Positions 1-8,291 of a stretch of DNA of 64,000 nucleotides are shown in pieces (position 1 is the stretch's first letter; every line of letters starts with the position of its first letter). Under the pieces are notes generated by a model. That model was not told the DNA's origin. It made no database searches and was given only the letters and a program-made list of their open reading frames with translations. Location: NCBI RefSeq assembly GCF_039652615.1, contig NZ_JBDJAC010000009.1, forward strand, positions 98,467 to 162,466, written 5' to 3'. Source of the DNA: Fulvimarina sp039652615. GTDB lineage: Bacteria; Pseudomonadota; Alphaproteobacteria; Rhizobiales; Rhizobiaceae. The position numbers were made by a program, and so were the translations under genes.

Positions 1-170
1 CATGCGACGGCCACCTATTCCATTCCGCCGCGCTAATGCATTGGGCCGCCATTGGTTTCGTCATTTATGTCACAGGTGGAACACGACTGTTTGAGCGGTC
101 ACGTTAACGCTTCATTTAGCCTGTGCCCTGACCCTGTTGGCATCTGAAACAGCGAAGAGGGGAATTCGCG
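1..170. other. Window edge, no gene seen
   Basis: No open reading frame with convincing codon structure is visible here. The stretch just precedes a short membrane-peptide gene and probably carries its promoter; a TTGAGC hexamer near 90 is a weak -35 candidate with no clear -10 partner. The left end is cut by the window, so a gene ending upstream cannot be excluded. Confidence 0.4.
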
Positions 171-263
171 ATGAAGGCAACAAGACACTCGCCGAGCCTC
201 GGTATCGCCGCGGCATTCATGCTGGTGGGCCTTCCGGTCGCGCTGATGATGATCGGCGGCTGA
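171..263 (+). CDS. Small membrane peptide, 30 residues
   Basis: A 30-codon reading frame starts at an ATG preceded by a GAGGGG ribosome site six bases upstream and stops at 261-263. The product has a short basic N-terminus (MKATRHSPS) and then one hydrophobic stretch rich in Ala, Leu, Val and Met that could span the membrane once. A clean hairpin with a T-run begins 26 bases after the stop, so this is a self-contained transcription unit. I do not recognise a family. Small single-span peptides of this size are common but seldom annotated. The alternative is a small RNA with a fortuitous frame, but the well-placed ribosome site favours translation. Confidence 0.55.
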   Translation: MKATRHSPSLGIAAAFMLVGLPVALMMIGG

Positions 264-288
264 CCAGACCAGTTCTGAGGGGAACCCG

Positions 289-321
289 AGCCGTTCCGGC
301 ATAAGCCGGGGCGGCTTTTTT
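289..321 (+). terminator. Rho-independent terminator of the small peptide gene
   Basis: Arms 289-300 (AGCCGTTCCGGC) and 305-316 (GCCGGGGCGGCT) pair over 12 positions with G-U wobbles around an ATAA loop. Six T residues follow at 316-321. This has the structure of an intrinsic terminator on the plus strand. Confidence 0.8.
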
Positions 322-985
322 ATGCATCCTGCCCCGAATTCTCTCGCCCATGCCTGCCGGCGCGCACCGCATCGCGGCCGGGTTGATCGGTCTTCCTCTC
401 GTCGGCGTCGGAGACGCCGGTTTTCCGCCGCGCCTCGATCAGGGCGGCGATGCGCCGGAGGCAAGCCCTCCGAATTTTTGTTTATTACGGCTCGCCTCCA
501 GCGCACCGCGCGGGGTTTGTCGAACTCGCTTCGCCCGAACCTTCGGCCCCTGCCCTGCCCGAACCGATCCATGCCAGCCTCGCGCCGCGCCTTTCGGGCC
601 GGTGAAGGGGGGATGGAGCGGCCCGGCCAAGGCCAGACCCCAAGATTCGAGCGGCTGTTGGCGTTTCACCCGCCCGAGGGCAGGTTCAAGTGGGCCAATC
701 CACACCCGTGCCGTATTACACGAGGAGCCAACGGAGCCGCGAGCCGTCCGGGACATGAGTCCCTCCGGAAGAGACCATGCCGCAGACCCGCACCATCCGC
801 CCGAAAGCGATCCCGGCGATCACCCGTGCCCTTTGGGCGAATGGTGATGGAAGTATGGGGGTGTGGTGTGGGATGGGGATAAGATTGTTACCGTTGAAGA
901 ACCACAAAACCGCGAGTGCACGTAATAGTCGCGGAAACAAAACCCTTCGAATGTCTCACCCGCATCGCCTTATCCAGATTGGTAT
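322..985. other. Gene-poor intergenic stretch
   Basis: About 660 bases hold only overlapping frames of poor quality on both strands (Arg/Pro-rich, no ribosome sites, no recognisable domains), typical of GC-rich non-coding DNA. A foldable segment lies at about 819-848, where ATCACC/GGTGAT and GCCC/GGGC pair. I looked for SRP RNA, RNase P RNA, tmRNA and tRNA signatures and did not find them. Composition becomes AT-richer from about 870, which may mark the left edge of the methyltransferase island. Confidence 0.4.
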
Positions 986-1954
986 CTAAAACGCTGTTTC
1001 GATATATTTCGGAACAAATCTCGCGATGCGTTCATATTCTTCGAGAGTGCCGCGCTCGATACCCAACTGTTGCAACCTTCTTGAATAGCCGTCCTGCTTA
1101 GTCATATCACTCTTGTGCAATAAAATTCTCTCCAGCTCTGTAAAATTAAACTGCGGAATTCTATAAAACTCCCTCTCCTTCCCTTTGTATATCGGGGACA
1201 TTTTCGCGCGCACTGCACGCCCCAACTTGGCTGCGCTGCCGGATTTTCTTTTACCGAATACACCGCCTATCGTACACATATTGGCGCTATCCGCATAAAT
1301 AATCTTAAGATGAATATTGAATATTCCATCCTGCCTTCGTGTTGCAAAACTGTTCCTCAGCATCTTAGACAGAAGAATCCCACTGACCGTCGGAAAGTTC
1401 TTGTCATTGAAATTGTTCGCTGGCAAGCTGGCAATAAGGCTCTTCATTGCAGGAAATTTTGACCGAATCACATCTTTTCGCTGTCGATCGCTTTTCCTGC
1501 CCGTTCCTGCTGGTGGCTCAGCACAAATTGTAAAGAAGACCACATCACCCGCCTTAGCATTCTCAGCGAGCGAATTTGTCAATTCCGCGACTGACGGAGA
1601 TATTGTGGACTCAAGATCAACCCAAAATACTGTGTTTCTTGTCGTCTCATCCACCAATAAAAAATCCGAAAACTCCCCCTCGTGCATCCTAATTCCATGA
1701 AATGGCTTGTTGAACTTGCACCGATTGAATATATCATGGTCCCGTTCTACACTTACATAGTCAGAGAAACCTATGTATCTCTCCATCATTTGGAAATCAA
1801 TAAATTTAGTTCCGCCAAAACCCACATAACGGTAGTCAGAGATTGTAAAACCGGACTGACGAGCCAAGCCGAGATATTCAACTATGGCTCGCCTCTCGAT
1901 TTGCTTCTCCGGCCGAACATCATAAGCGATGAACGAAGCGGTCGACTTAGCCAT
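986..1954 (-). CDS. Unrecognised Rossmann-like protein, third gene of a methyltransferase/GHKL-ATPase island
   Basis: This encodes 322 residues from the ATG at 1954, which overlaps the stop of the upstream ATPase gene by one base (TGATG), a sign of translational coupling; a TTG one codon earlier is possible. I do not recognise the family. Near the N-terminus YVGFGGTKFIDF resembles a glycine-rich first strand-loop, SVERD an acidic end of strand two, and FWVDLE a fourth strand, the arrangement of a SAM-methyltransferase-like Rossmann fold, though no catalytic NPPY is present. The C-terminal half is basic. Base composition is clearly AT-richer than the flanking genes. Context suggests an accessory, effector or modification role in a defence module; the fold call is inference. 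Confidence 0.75.
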   Translation of the reverse strand: MAKSTASFIAYDVRPEKQIERRAIVEYLGLARQSGFTISDYRYVGFGGTKFIDFQMMERYIGFSDYVSVERDHDIFNRCKFNKPFHGIRMHEGEFSDFLLVDETTRNTVFWVDLESTISPSVAELTNSLAENAKAGDVVFFTICAEPPAGTGRKSDRQRKDVIRSKFPAMKSLIASLPANNFNDKNFPTVSGILLSKMLRNSFATRRQDGIFNIHLKIIYADSANMCTIGGVFGKRKSGSAAKLGRAVRAKMSPIYKGKEREFYRIPQFNFTELERILLHKSDMTKQDGYSRRLQQLGIERGTLEEYERIARFVPKYIETAF

Positions 1955-3264
1955 CAATCAATCTCGTTTTCGCGGAAATAGTCGTAGGTATATCTTCCGA
2001 CGTCGCTATTGGACATAGATCTGTTTCCGATAGCCTCCTTCACGGCTACCAACTCTTTTTTGTCTACTCTGTATTGTATCGACGTAGTGGGACTGGATTT
2101 TCTGACTGGAGCTTTGAAAGTCGTAGCCGCACCAGATGGAGAAAGGCGCACAGCAGAAGACTCGCCGATCGCATCAGATAGCTCATCTGTTGTTATCGTT
2201 GTGCCATCCTCTTGATATCGACTATCAAGGAACCGTGTAACCTGCCTTCCGACGTCGGCCATACGTTTAAGAGTGCGCTGCCATATAAGATTATCGGTAT
2301 TCACGCCCAATTTTGTTGTTGTCCATGGAAGAGCCTCTGGTTGGTCTGATGCGAAAAATACAAGCCCGACAAAAGGCCGATGTTTAGGCTGAAAAGATGG
2401 AAGGTAACCATCTATACCCCACCCGGTTAATGCATTTTTATCGTAAGAAATGACAGCCCGACCGTTGCAGTAAACATTCCAACCGGCGCGGTCTGCAACG
2501 TATCGCTTATCCAACGGAGTTCCTAGCCCAGCCATAATAGTGACCGACACGTTATCAACCGTAAAGGAGTCAGTCGCCTTATTTGTACTAATTGTAGCCT
2601 GCCTTGATGGAACCTTCTCTTTGTTTATATATACATTTACAATCTTCGCGGTGAAAAAAGAATAGGCAACGGAAACGCGCCGTTTTAGTTCTTCGATGAA
2701 CGCGGTATCTTCCAACCTAGAGGCCACTGCCGTATAGATACCAGAGATGGTGATTTTAGTCGTCCCTTTCTCTGAAGGCAATCTAGGGGCGATAGGAAAT
2801 GTCCAAGGCTGCTCAGTATCTTTTTCCCATTTCATCACGTCTAGGTTCATTGAGAAGCCTCCCGACGGATGCTCGGAAATGATCTCTACATGTCGGCCTA
2901 ATTTAAATAACGCACGCTTTAGTCCAATACCATAAACACTTAACGAGTCTTCGTGATGGGAGTCTTCATCACGAGCGCCAAAAATAAATACTTCGTTTTG
3001 AGCGTGATCCAGAGCGATGCCGCCGCAGTCGTCATTTATCTCTATTGCATTGGGAAGAATTTTGATGTTGACCGAGAATTGCGGTACAATATTGCTCTCC
3101 AGAACAGCAATGTACGCCGAAGCCTTTTTGTCATCAACCGCTTTGGCTTTGAGTGCAGCGTTTATTGAATTATCAATCAGATCAAGAAACGCATCCGCTA
3201 GACTAATGTCCCGCGTCAAAAGCGAGATGAAGAGTCGCTTTTCAGCATGCGCCTTAGCTTTCAT
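1954..3264 (-). CDS. MORC/MutL-like GHKL ATPase of a modification or defence island
   Basis: This 436-residue protein has the Bergerat (GHKL) ATP fold in its first third: the N box LIDNSINAA near residues 29-37, the Mg/ATP-lid motif DDCGGI at 78-83, and YGIGLKRALFKLG at 111-123. A second region around PWTTTKLGVNTD resembles the transducer part of MORC- and MutL-type proteins. The C-terminus is low in recognisable motifs. MORC-like GHKL ATPases are known from work by Aravind and colleagues to be linked with bacterial restriction-modification loci. It overlaps the methyltransferase stop by four bases and the downstream gene by one, so the three are made together. AT-rich composition suggests transfer. 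The ATPase call is firm; the role in DNA translocation or looping is inferred. Confidence 0.85.
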   Translation of the reverse strand: MKAKAHAEKRLFISLLTRDISLADAFLDLIDNSINAALKAKAVDDKKASAYIAVLESNIVPQFSVNIKILPNAIEINDDCGGIALDHAQNEVFIFGARDEDSHHEDSLSVYGIGLKRALFKLGRHVEIISEHPSGGFSMNLDVMKWEKDTEQPWTFPIAPRLPSEKGTTKITISGIYTAVASRLEDTAFIEELKRRVSVAYSFFTAKIVNVYINKEKVPSRQATISTNKATDSFTVDNVSVTIMAGLGTPLDKRYVADRAGWNVYCNGRAVISYDKNALTGWGIDGYLPSFQPKHRPFVGLVFFASDQPEALPWTTTKLGVNTDNLIWQRTLKRMADVGRQVTRFLDSRYQEDGTTITTDELSDAIGESSAVRLSPSGAATTFKAPVRKSSPTTSIQYRVDKKELVAVKEAIGNRSMSNSDVGRYTYDYFRENEID

Positions 3265-4175
3265 AGCTTTATCTCCTCTTCAACGATAAATGGATCCCTG
3301 GCGACCGTCGAACGAGGATTGGGCTCGTAGATTGGCTTTTCGAGCGGCCGGAAACCTAATTTGCCTTCCTCCCACTGCCGAAAGCGACGTTCCGCAGTTT
3401 GGCAAAAAGCGCCACTGAGTTCTGCTCCGATAAATCTTCGCCCCTCAATCACCGCCGCGAGGCCCGCACTTCCCGACCCGCTAAACGGATCGAAGATTAC
3501 TCCAGCAGCTGGCGAAAGGGCACGAATTAATCTTTGAGCCAAGGCGATGGGAAACTGGCATGGGTGGTCTGTTTTCTCCACATGATTTGCCTTCACGTTT
3601 GGAATTTCCCAAACATCTCCCGGATTCTTCCCCAAAGGATTACTGCTCCACTGACCCTTATTGGGGCCTTTATAGTACTTCTTACCGCGGTATTTTTGCG
3701 GCACCCGAACAGCATCTAAGTCGAAGAAATATCTTTCGCTTTGAGTAAACCACAAAACACTTTCATGACGCCCACTAAAACGGCGGGCCGAGTGCACCCC
3801 ATGGCCAAAACTCCATATTATTCGATTTCTTAATTTTATTCCTGGTACTTGATTGAAAGCACTGTAAGCTAGAAAGTCAAGCGGAACGCAGACGCCGCCC
3901 TTTACATGATGCCCGACCTGCCAGGCAATACTTCCATCAATCTTTGTCACCCGAGCGATTTCAGGCGCAATTCGCGAGTGATCTTTTACAAAATCATCTA
4001 CCTTATAGGATGTATCATAGGATTTGCCCATAAAATAGGGTGGCGAGGTAAGGGTTAGATCGAGATAATGGTCATCCATCGCCTCAATCAAATCGAGGCA
4101 ACTGCCATTGAATAAGACGAATGGCGCTCCTTCTCTCGAGGCAAGAAGGGCCTTATCGGCGTTTTTAGTTATCAT
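3261..4175 (-). CDS. Site-specific DNA methyltransferase, beta class
   Basis: The 304-residue protein carries the catalytic motif TSPPY at residues 43-47 and the SAM-binding motif DPFSGSG at 229-235, with motif IV before motif I, the order of beta-class amino-methyltransferases. S-P-P-Y is typical of N4-cytosine enzymes, although some N6-adenine enzymes share it. A target-recognition region should lie between the two motifs. It is first in a three-gene operon, overlapping the GHKL ATPase start by four bases. No endonuclease gene is adjacent. Codon and base use are AT-richer than in uvrB next door, pointing to horizontal acquisition. The ATG at 4175 gives a full-length enzyme; upstream is a short 126-base gap to uvrB. 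Confidence 0.92.
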   Translation of the reverse strand: MITKNADKALLASREGAPFVLFNGSCLDLIEAMDDHYLDLTLTSPPYFMGKSYDTSYKVDDFVKDHSRIAPEIARVTKIDGSIAWQVGHHVKGGVCVPLDFLAYSAFNQVPGIKLRNRIIWSFGHGVHSARRFSGRHESVLWFTQSERYFFDLDAVRVPQKYRGKKYYKGPNKGQWSSNPLGKNPGDVWEIPNVKANHVEKTDHPCQFPIALAQRLIRALSPAAGVIFDPFSGSGSAGLAAVIEGRRFIGAELSGAFCQTAERRFRQWEEGKLGFRPLEKPIYEPNPRSTVARDPFIVEEEIKL

Positions 4176-4301
4176 ATTTCATGCCATGATTCGCTTACGC
4201 CGACAGTACAATCTCAAGCTGTCTCTATCTAGAGTCGTTTTAGGGGTAAAGCACCTACAATCTCGTTCCTCAATGGTTCGAGTTTACGCCACTAGATAAA
4301 T

Positions 4302-7300
4302 TTACCGCCCCGGACGCCCCGTCTTCGTCGGCCTGCGCTTCCGCCGCTTCTCGTCGCCCTCGTCCTCGTAGCTCCCGCGGCCGATGCGTTCGCGGCGGAT
4401 GGGGGCGGCGGCGTTTTCGGGGGTGGGGCGCTTGGGGGCTTCCGGCTTCTTCGGCTTGGCCTTGTCCACCGGCTTTTCCGTGCGGCCGACGGTCATCTCG
4501 TCGAGAGAGTTCTTGCGGAACAGGGAGCGGCCGCTCGTCGGCTCCTCCGAGGACGATTCCTCGCCCTTGATCCGCGAGGCAATGGGTTCGCCGCCGGGCC
4601 CGAAGACCGGATTGCGGCGGTTGGAGGCCGGGGTCGCGGTGTCCGTGCCGGGGCCCATGTCGTCGAGAGACGGCTTGCGGAACAGGGAGGCCGGGGCTTC
4701 GACCTCACCCGAGCCACGGGGTTTCAGCGGTTCGCCGCGCGGGCCGAAGCGTTCGCCGCCGGCGGGTGAGCGGTCGCGCTTGGCTTGTCTGCCGTATTTC
4801 GACTTGCCGGAGGCCGGCGACATCGCCTCCTCTTCCATTTCGATGGCGGCGGACAGGGGGTCGGCTTCCTCGACGGCGTTCTTGCCACCGCTCTTCCGGC
4901 CTTTTCCGCCACCCTTGGAAGGTGATGGCGATCCGGCGTCGGGGCCGTATTCCAGCTCCTTCGCCTGCAGCTTCTTGATCTCGTCGCGGAGTTTCGCGGC
5001 CTTTTCGAAGTCGAGATCGGCGGCAGCGCCACGCATCTCCTTTTCCAGATGCTCGATATGGGCGCGCAGATTGTTGCCGACGAAGGCGCCGGAATCCTCA
5101 GAAACCCCGCCGGTATCCACCCGGACGTGATCCTTCTCGTAATAGCTGTCGAGAATATCGGCGATCTTGGCCTTCACGCTAGCCGGCGTGATGCCGTGCT
5201 CGGTGTTGTAGGCGAGCTGCTTTTCCCGCCGCCGGTCGGTTTCCGCAATGGCGCGCTCCATGGAGCCGGTCTTGTTGTCGGCGTAGAGGATCACCTTGCC
5301 GTCGACGTTACGCGCCGCGCGGCCGATGGTCTGAATGAGGGAGGTTTCCGAGCGCAGAAACCCCTCCTTGTCGGCATCGAGAATGGCGACGAGGCCGCAT
5401 TCGGGAATGTCCAGCCCCTCGCGCAACAGGTTGATGCCGACGAGGCAATCGAACGCGCCGAGGCGGAGATCGCGGATGATCTCGATGCGCTCCAGCGTGT
5501 CGATGTCCGAATGCATGTAGCGCACGCGGATGCCCTGCTCGTGGAGATATTCCGTCAGATCCTCCGCCATGCGCTTGGTGAGGACCGTGCAGAGGACGCG
5601 GTAGCCCTTCTCGACGGTTTCGCGGATCTCGCCGAGAAGATCGTCCACCTGGGTGCGGGCCGGGCGGATCTCGACCGGGGGATCGGTGAGGCCGGTGGGG
5701 CGGATGACCTGCTCGGCGAAGACGCCGCCGGCCTGCTCCATCTCCCAGGTGGAGGGGGTGGCCGAGACCGCGACGGTCTGCGGGCGCATGGCGTCCCACT
5801 CCTCGAAGCGAAGCGGGCGGTTGTCCATGCAGGACGGCAGGCGGAAGCCGTATTCGGCGAGCGTCGCCTTGCGGCGGAAGTCGCCGCGATACATGGCGCC
5901 GATCTGGGGCACGGTGACGTGAGACTCGTCGATGAAGACGAGGGCGTTGTCGGGCAGATATTCGAAGAGGGTCGGCGGCGGATGGCCGGGCTGGCGGCCC
6001 GTGAGATAGCGCGAATAGTTCTCGATGCCGGGGCATGAGCCGGTGGCCTCGATCATCTCGATGTCGAAGCGGGTGCGCTGTTCCAGCCGCTGGGCTTCCA
6101 AGAGGCGGCCGGCCTTTTCGAGCTCGGCGAGGCGGTGCTTCAGCTCTTCCTTGATGTGCTTGATCGCCTGATTGAGCGTCGGGCGCGGCGTGACATAGTG
6201 GGAGTTGGCGTAGATCTTCACCGACTTCAGATCGTCGGTCTTCCTGCCCGTCAGCGGATCGAATTCCTGAATGCTCTCGATTTCGTCGCCGAACATGGAG
6301 ATGCGCCAGGCGGCATCCTCAAGGTGGGCCGGGAAGATCTCGATGGTATCGCCGCGCACGCGAAACGAGCCGCGCTGAAAATCCATATCGCGGCGCTTGT
6401 ATTGCTGGGAGACGAGATCGGCGAGGAGCTGGCGCTGGTCCAGCCGGTCGCCGACCGACATCTGGAAGGTCATGGCGGTGTAGGTTTCGACCGAGCCGAT
6501 ACCGTAGATGCAGGAGACCGAGGCGACGATGATGCAGTCGTCCCGCTCCAGAAGCGCACGGGTGGCGGCGTGGCGCATCCGGTCGATCTGCTCGTTGATC
6601 GAGGATTCCTTCTCGATATAGGTGTCCGAGCGCGGGACGTAGGCCTCCGGCTGGTAGTAGTCGTAATAGGAAACGAAGTATTCGACCGCATTGTCCGGGA
6701 AGAAGGACTTGAACTCGCCATAGAGCTGGGCGGCGAGCGTCTTGTTGGGCGCAAGGATCAGCGCCGGGCGCTGGGTGCGCTCGATGACATTGGCGACGGT
6801 GAAGGTCTTGCCCGAGCCGGTGACGCCGAGAAGCACCTGCGTCTTGTCCTCGTCGGCGATGCCGGAGACGAGATCCTCGATCGCCGTCGGCTGGTCGCCC
6901 ATGGGCGTGTAGTCCGAGGCGATGCGGAATTTCACGCCGCCTTCGGACTTGTCGGGCCGCGCCGGGCGATGGGGCAGCCAGACCTCGCCGTTCTTGATCA
7001 GCGGGTTGCCCTCGGAGATCAGCTTGGTGAGCGCCTCGACAGTCGCGGTGACGGCGCCTTCCGGCAGGCTCTTGGCGTCTTCAAGCGAGACATCCATGCC
7101 GGCGACGGGATTGAGGCCGGCGGCAGCGCGCTTTTTGGGGTCGGTCGTGCCCCCCATGGAGGTGCCGCGCGCCGATCTCATCGGCTTCTGCTTCTGGTTC
7201 GCGCTATCGGCGGGCTTGGATTTCTTCGGCTTGGCATCGCGCGCGGACGTCTTCGGCTTGGCGTCGGCATCCTTAGGCGAGGCCTCCGGATCGTCGGCCG

Positions 7301-7535
7301 TACGCTCTGCGCGCGTTTCGGCGGTCTTCGCGATTTCCTCCGCCCAGGAGCCGATCGGGCCGGAAAAGGCTTCCGAGGCGTCGAATTCAGCCTGCGGCGC
7401 TTCGCCGAAACCATCGGGCGAACCACGGCGCGCCGGGCGCGTGGGATCGAACGCCGCCTCCTCGTCGAACCCCTCAGGTTCGGAGGAGCGGGACGCGGGC
7501 TTGCGCGACGGGGAGGTGCGGGATCGGGAGGCCAT
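4302..7535 (-). CDS. uvrB: Excinuclease ABC subunit B with long N- and C-terminal extensions
   Basis: UvrB receives damaged DNA from UvrA and positions UvrC for dual incision in nucleotide excision repair. The core runs from about residue 202; Walker A is GVTGSGKT at 237-244, followed by the beta-hairpin YYDYYQPEAYVP and helicase motifs through QTIGRAARN. A UVR coiled motif (DLDFEKAAKLRDEIKKL) ends near 858. At 1077 residues it is about 400 longer than the E. coli enzyme: roughly 200 N-terminal residues rich in Ser, Lys, Asp and Ala, and a 213-residue basic C-terminal tail. That tail repeats SLFRK-x-SLD-D/E-M twice and FGP-x-GEP twice. Such tails are known in rhizobial UvrB but their purpose is not. 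No helicase motif looks damaged. Confidence 0.97.
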   Translation of the reverse strand: MASRSRTSPSRKPASRSSEPEGFDEEAAFDPTRPARRGSPDGFGEAPQAEFDASEAFSGPIGSWAEEIAKTAETRAERTADDPEASPKDADAKPKTSARDAKPKKSKPADSANQKQKPMRSARGTSMGGTTDPKKRAAAGLNPVAGMDVSLEDAKSLPEGAVTATVEALTKLISEGNPLIKNGEVWLPHRPARPDKSEGGVKFRIASDYTPMGDQPTAIEDLVSGIADEDKTQVLLGVTGSGKTFTVANVIERTQRPALILAPNKTLAAQLYGEFKSFFPDNAVEYFVSYYDYYQPEAYVPRSDTYIEKESSINEQIDRMRHAATRALLERDDCIIVASVSCIYGIGSVETYTAMTFQMSVGDRLDQRQLLADLVSQQYKRRDMDFQRGSFRVRGDTIEIFPAHLEDAAWRISMFGDEIESIQEFDPLTGRKTDDLKSVKIYANSHYVTPRPTLNQAIKHIKEELKHRLAELEKAGRLLEAQRLEQRTRFDIEMIEATGSCPGIENYSRYLTGRQPGHPPPTLFEYLPDNALVFIDESHVTVPQIGAMYRGDFRRKATLAEYGFRLPSCMDNRPLRFEEWDAMRPQTVAVSATPSTWEMEQAGGVFAEQVIRPTGLTDPPVEIRPARTQVDDLLGEIRETVEKGYRVLCTVLTKRMAEDLTEYLHEQGIRVRYMHSDIDTLERIEIIRDLRLGAFDCLVGINLLREGLDIPECGLVAILDADKEGFLRSETSLIQTIGRAARNVDGKVILYADNKTGSMERAIAETDRRREKQLAYNTEHGITPASVKAKIADILDSYYEKDHVRVDTGGVSEDSGAFVGNNLRAHIEHLEKEMRGAAADLDFEKAAKLRDEIKKLQAKELEYGPDAGSPSPSKGGGKGRKSGGKNAVEEADPLSAAIEMEEEAMSPASGKSKYGRQAKRDRSPAGGERFGPRGEPLKPRGSGEVEAPASLFRKPSLDDMGPGTDTATPASNRRNPVFGPGGEPIASRIKGEESSSEEPTSGRSLFRKNSLDEMTVGRTEKPVDKAKPKKPEAPKRPTPENAAAPIRRERIGRGSYEDEGDEKRRKRRPTKTGRPGR

Positions 7536-7625
7536 GGCGGAACATATAGAGACCGAACGGCCGCTATGGAAGGCGGGAAACCGGTCTACGCCATGCGGCG
7601 CAAGCGCACCGCCGCATGGCGCGCG

Positions 7626-8267
7626 TCAATCGCGGGCGGTGAGCAGCCAGGCCGCCTCGTCGACCTCGGCGTGGCGCTTCAGGCCGCCGGGAATGCGGCC
7701 CTGTTCGAGAAGCTCCGTCTGGTAGCGCGCGCCGTAGCAGCGCTCGATCTCCGCCGCATCCACGGAAAAGGGCGGACCATCGAACAGGCGCTGGTCGTAG
7801 TCGAAGGACAGGAGCAGTTGTCGTGTCGCGCCGGTGATGTCCGCGAGATGGGCGGCGTAGCGGCTGCGCATCTCGGCAGGCAAGGCCACGAGGGCGGCGC
7901 GGTCATAGATCGCGTCGACGGGCCCAAGCTGCTCCGCCGTCAGGGCGAAGACGTCGCCGACGAAGATTTCGATTTTCGGTGCGCTGTAGCGGGTCAGCTC
8001 ACCGTCCTGCCCGATGGTCGGCTCGATCCCGAGATCGGCGAAGAGCTGGCCGATGGCGACCGCGCTCAAGTCGATCCCGACAAGGTGGAAGCCCCGGTCG
8101 AGCAGCCAGTGGATGTCGATCGTCTTGCCGCAGAGCGGCAGGAAGACGCGCGCGCCCTCGCCGAGGCGGAGCGCTTCGACATGCTTGGTGAGGAGCCGGT
8201 TGGGCCGGCCCTCATGAAACGCGGTTTCGCCCTTGTCCCAGCGCTCGTGCCAAAAATCCGCTTCCAT
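7626..8267 (-). CDS. tpm: Thiopurine S-methyltransferase family protein
   Basis: This 213-residue protein begins EADFWHERWDKGETAFHEG, the characteristic start of the family, and has the SAM-binding segment RVFLPLCGKTIDIHWLLDRGFHLVGID at about residues 40-66. Family members transfer methyl from SAM to thiopurines and, in bacteria, to tellurite or selenite, so a metalloid-detoxifying role is possible. Length matches the usual 210-220 residues and no key motif is missing. It lies between uvrB and an aminotransferase gene, all on the minus strand; the 24-base gap upstream to that aminotransferase gene suggests co-transcription. The substrate in this organism cannot be read from sequence. Confidence 0.93.
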   Translation of the reverse strand: MEADFWHERWDKGETAFHEGRPNRLLTKHVEALRLGEGARVFLPLCGKTIDIHWLLDRGFHLVGIDLSAVAIGQLFADLGIEPTIGQDGELTRYSAPKIEIFVGDVFALTAEQLGPVDAIYDRAALVALPAEMRSRYAAHLADITGATRQLLLSFDYDQRLFDGPPFSVDAAEIERCYGARYQTELLEQGRIPGGLKRHAEVDEAAWLLTARD

Positions 8268-8291
8268 GTCCGGCCTCCCTCGCGCGCCTGT

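Noticed and set aside
600..720. tRNA-like T-arm (GGTTCAAGT) near 692
   Set aside because: The flanking bases do not pair as a T-stem and no acceptor or anticodon arm can be built.
322..882. Frames of 165-186 codons in the gap before the island
   Set aside because: Arg/Pro-rich, overlapping each other in different frames, no ribosome site, no family features.
986..4301. Search for a restriction endonuclease in or beside the island
   Set aside because: No PD-(D/E)xK, HNH or helicase-nuclease pattern was recognised in the three proteins or the flanking gaps, so I do not call it a restriction-modification system.
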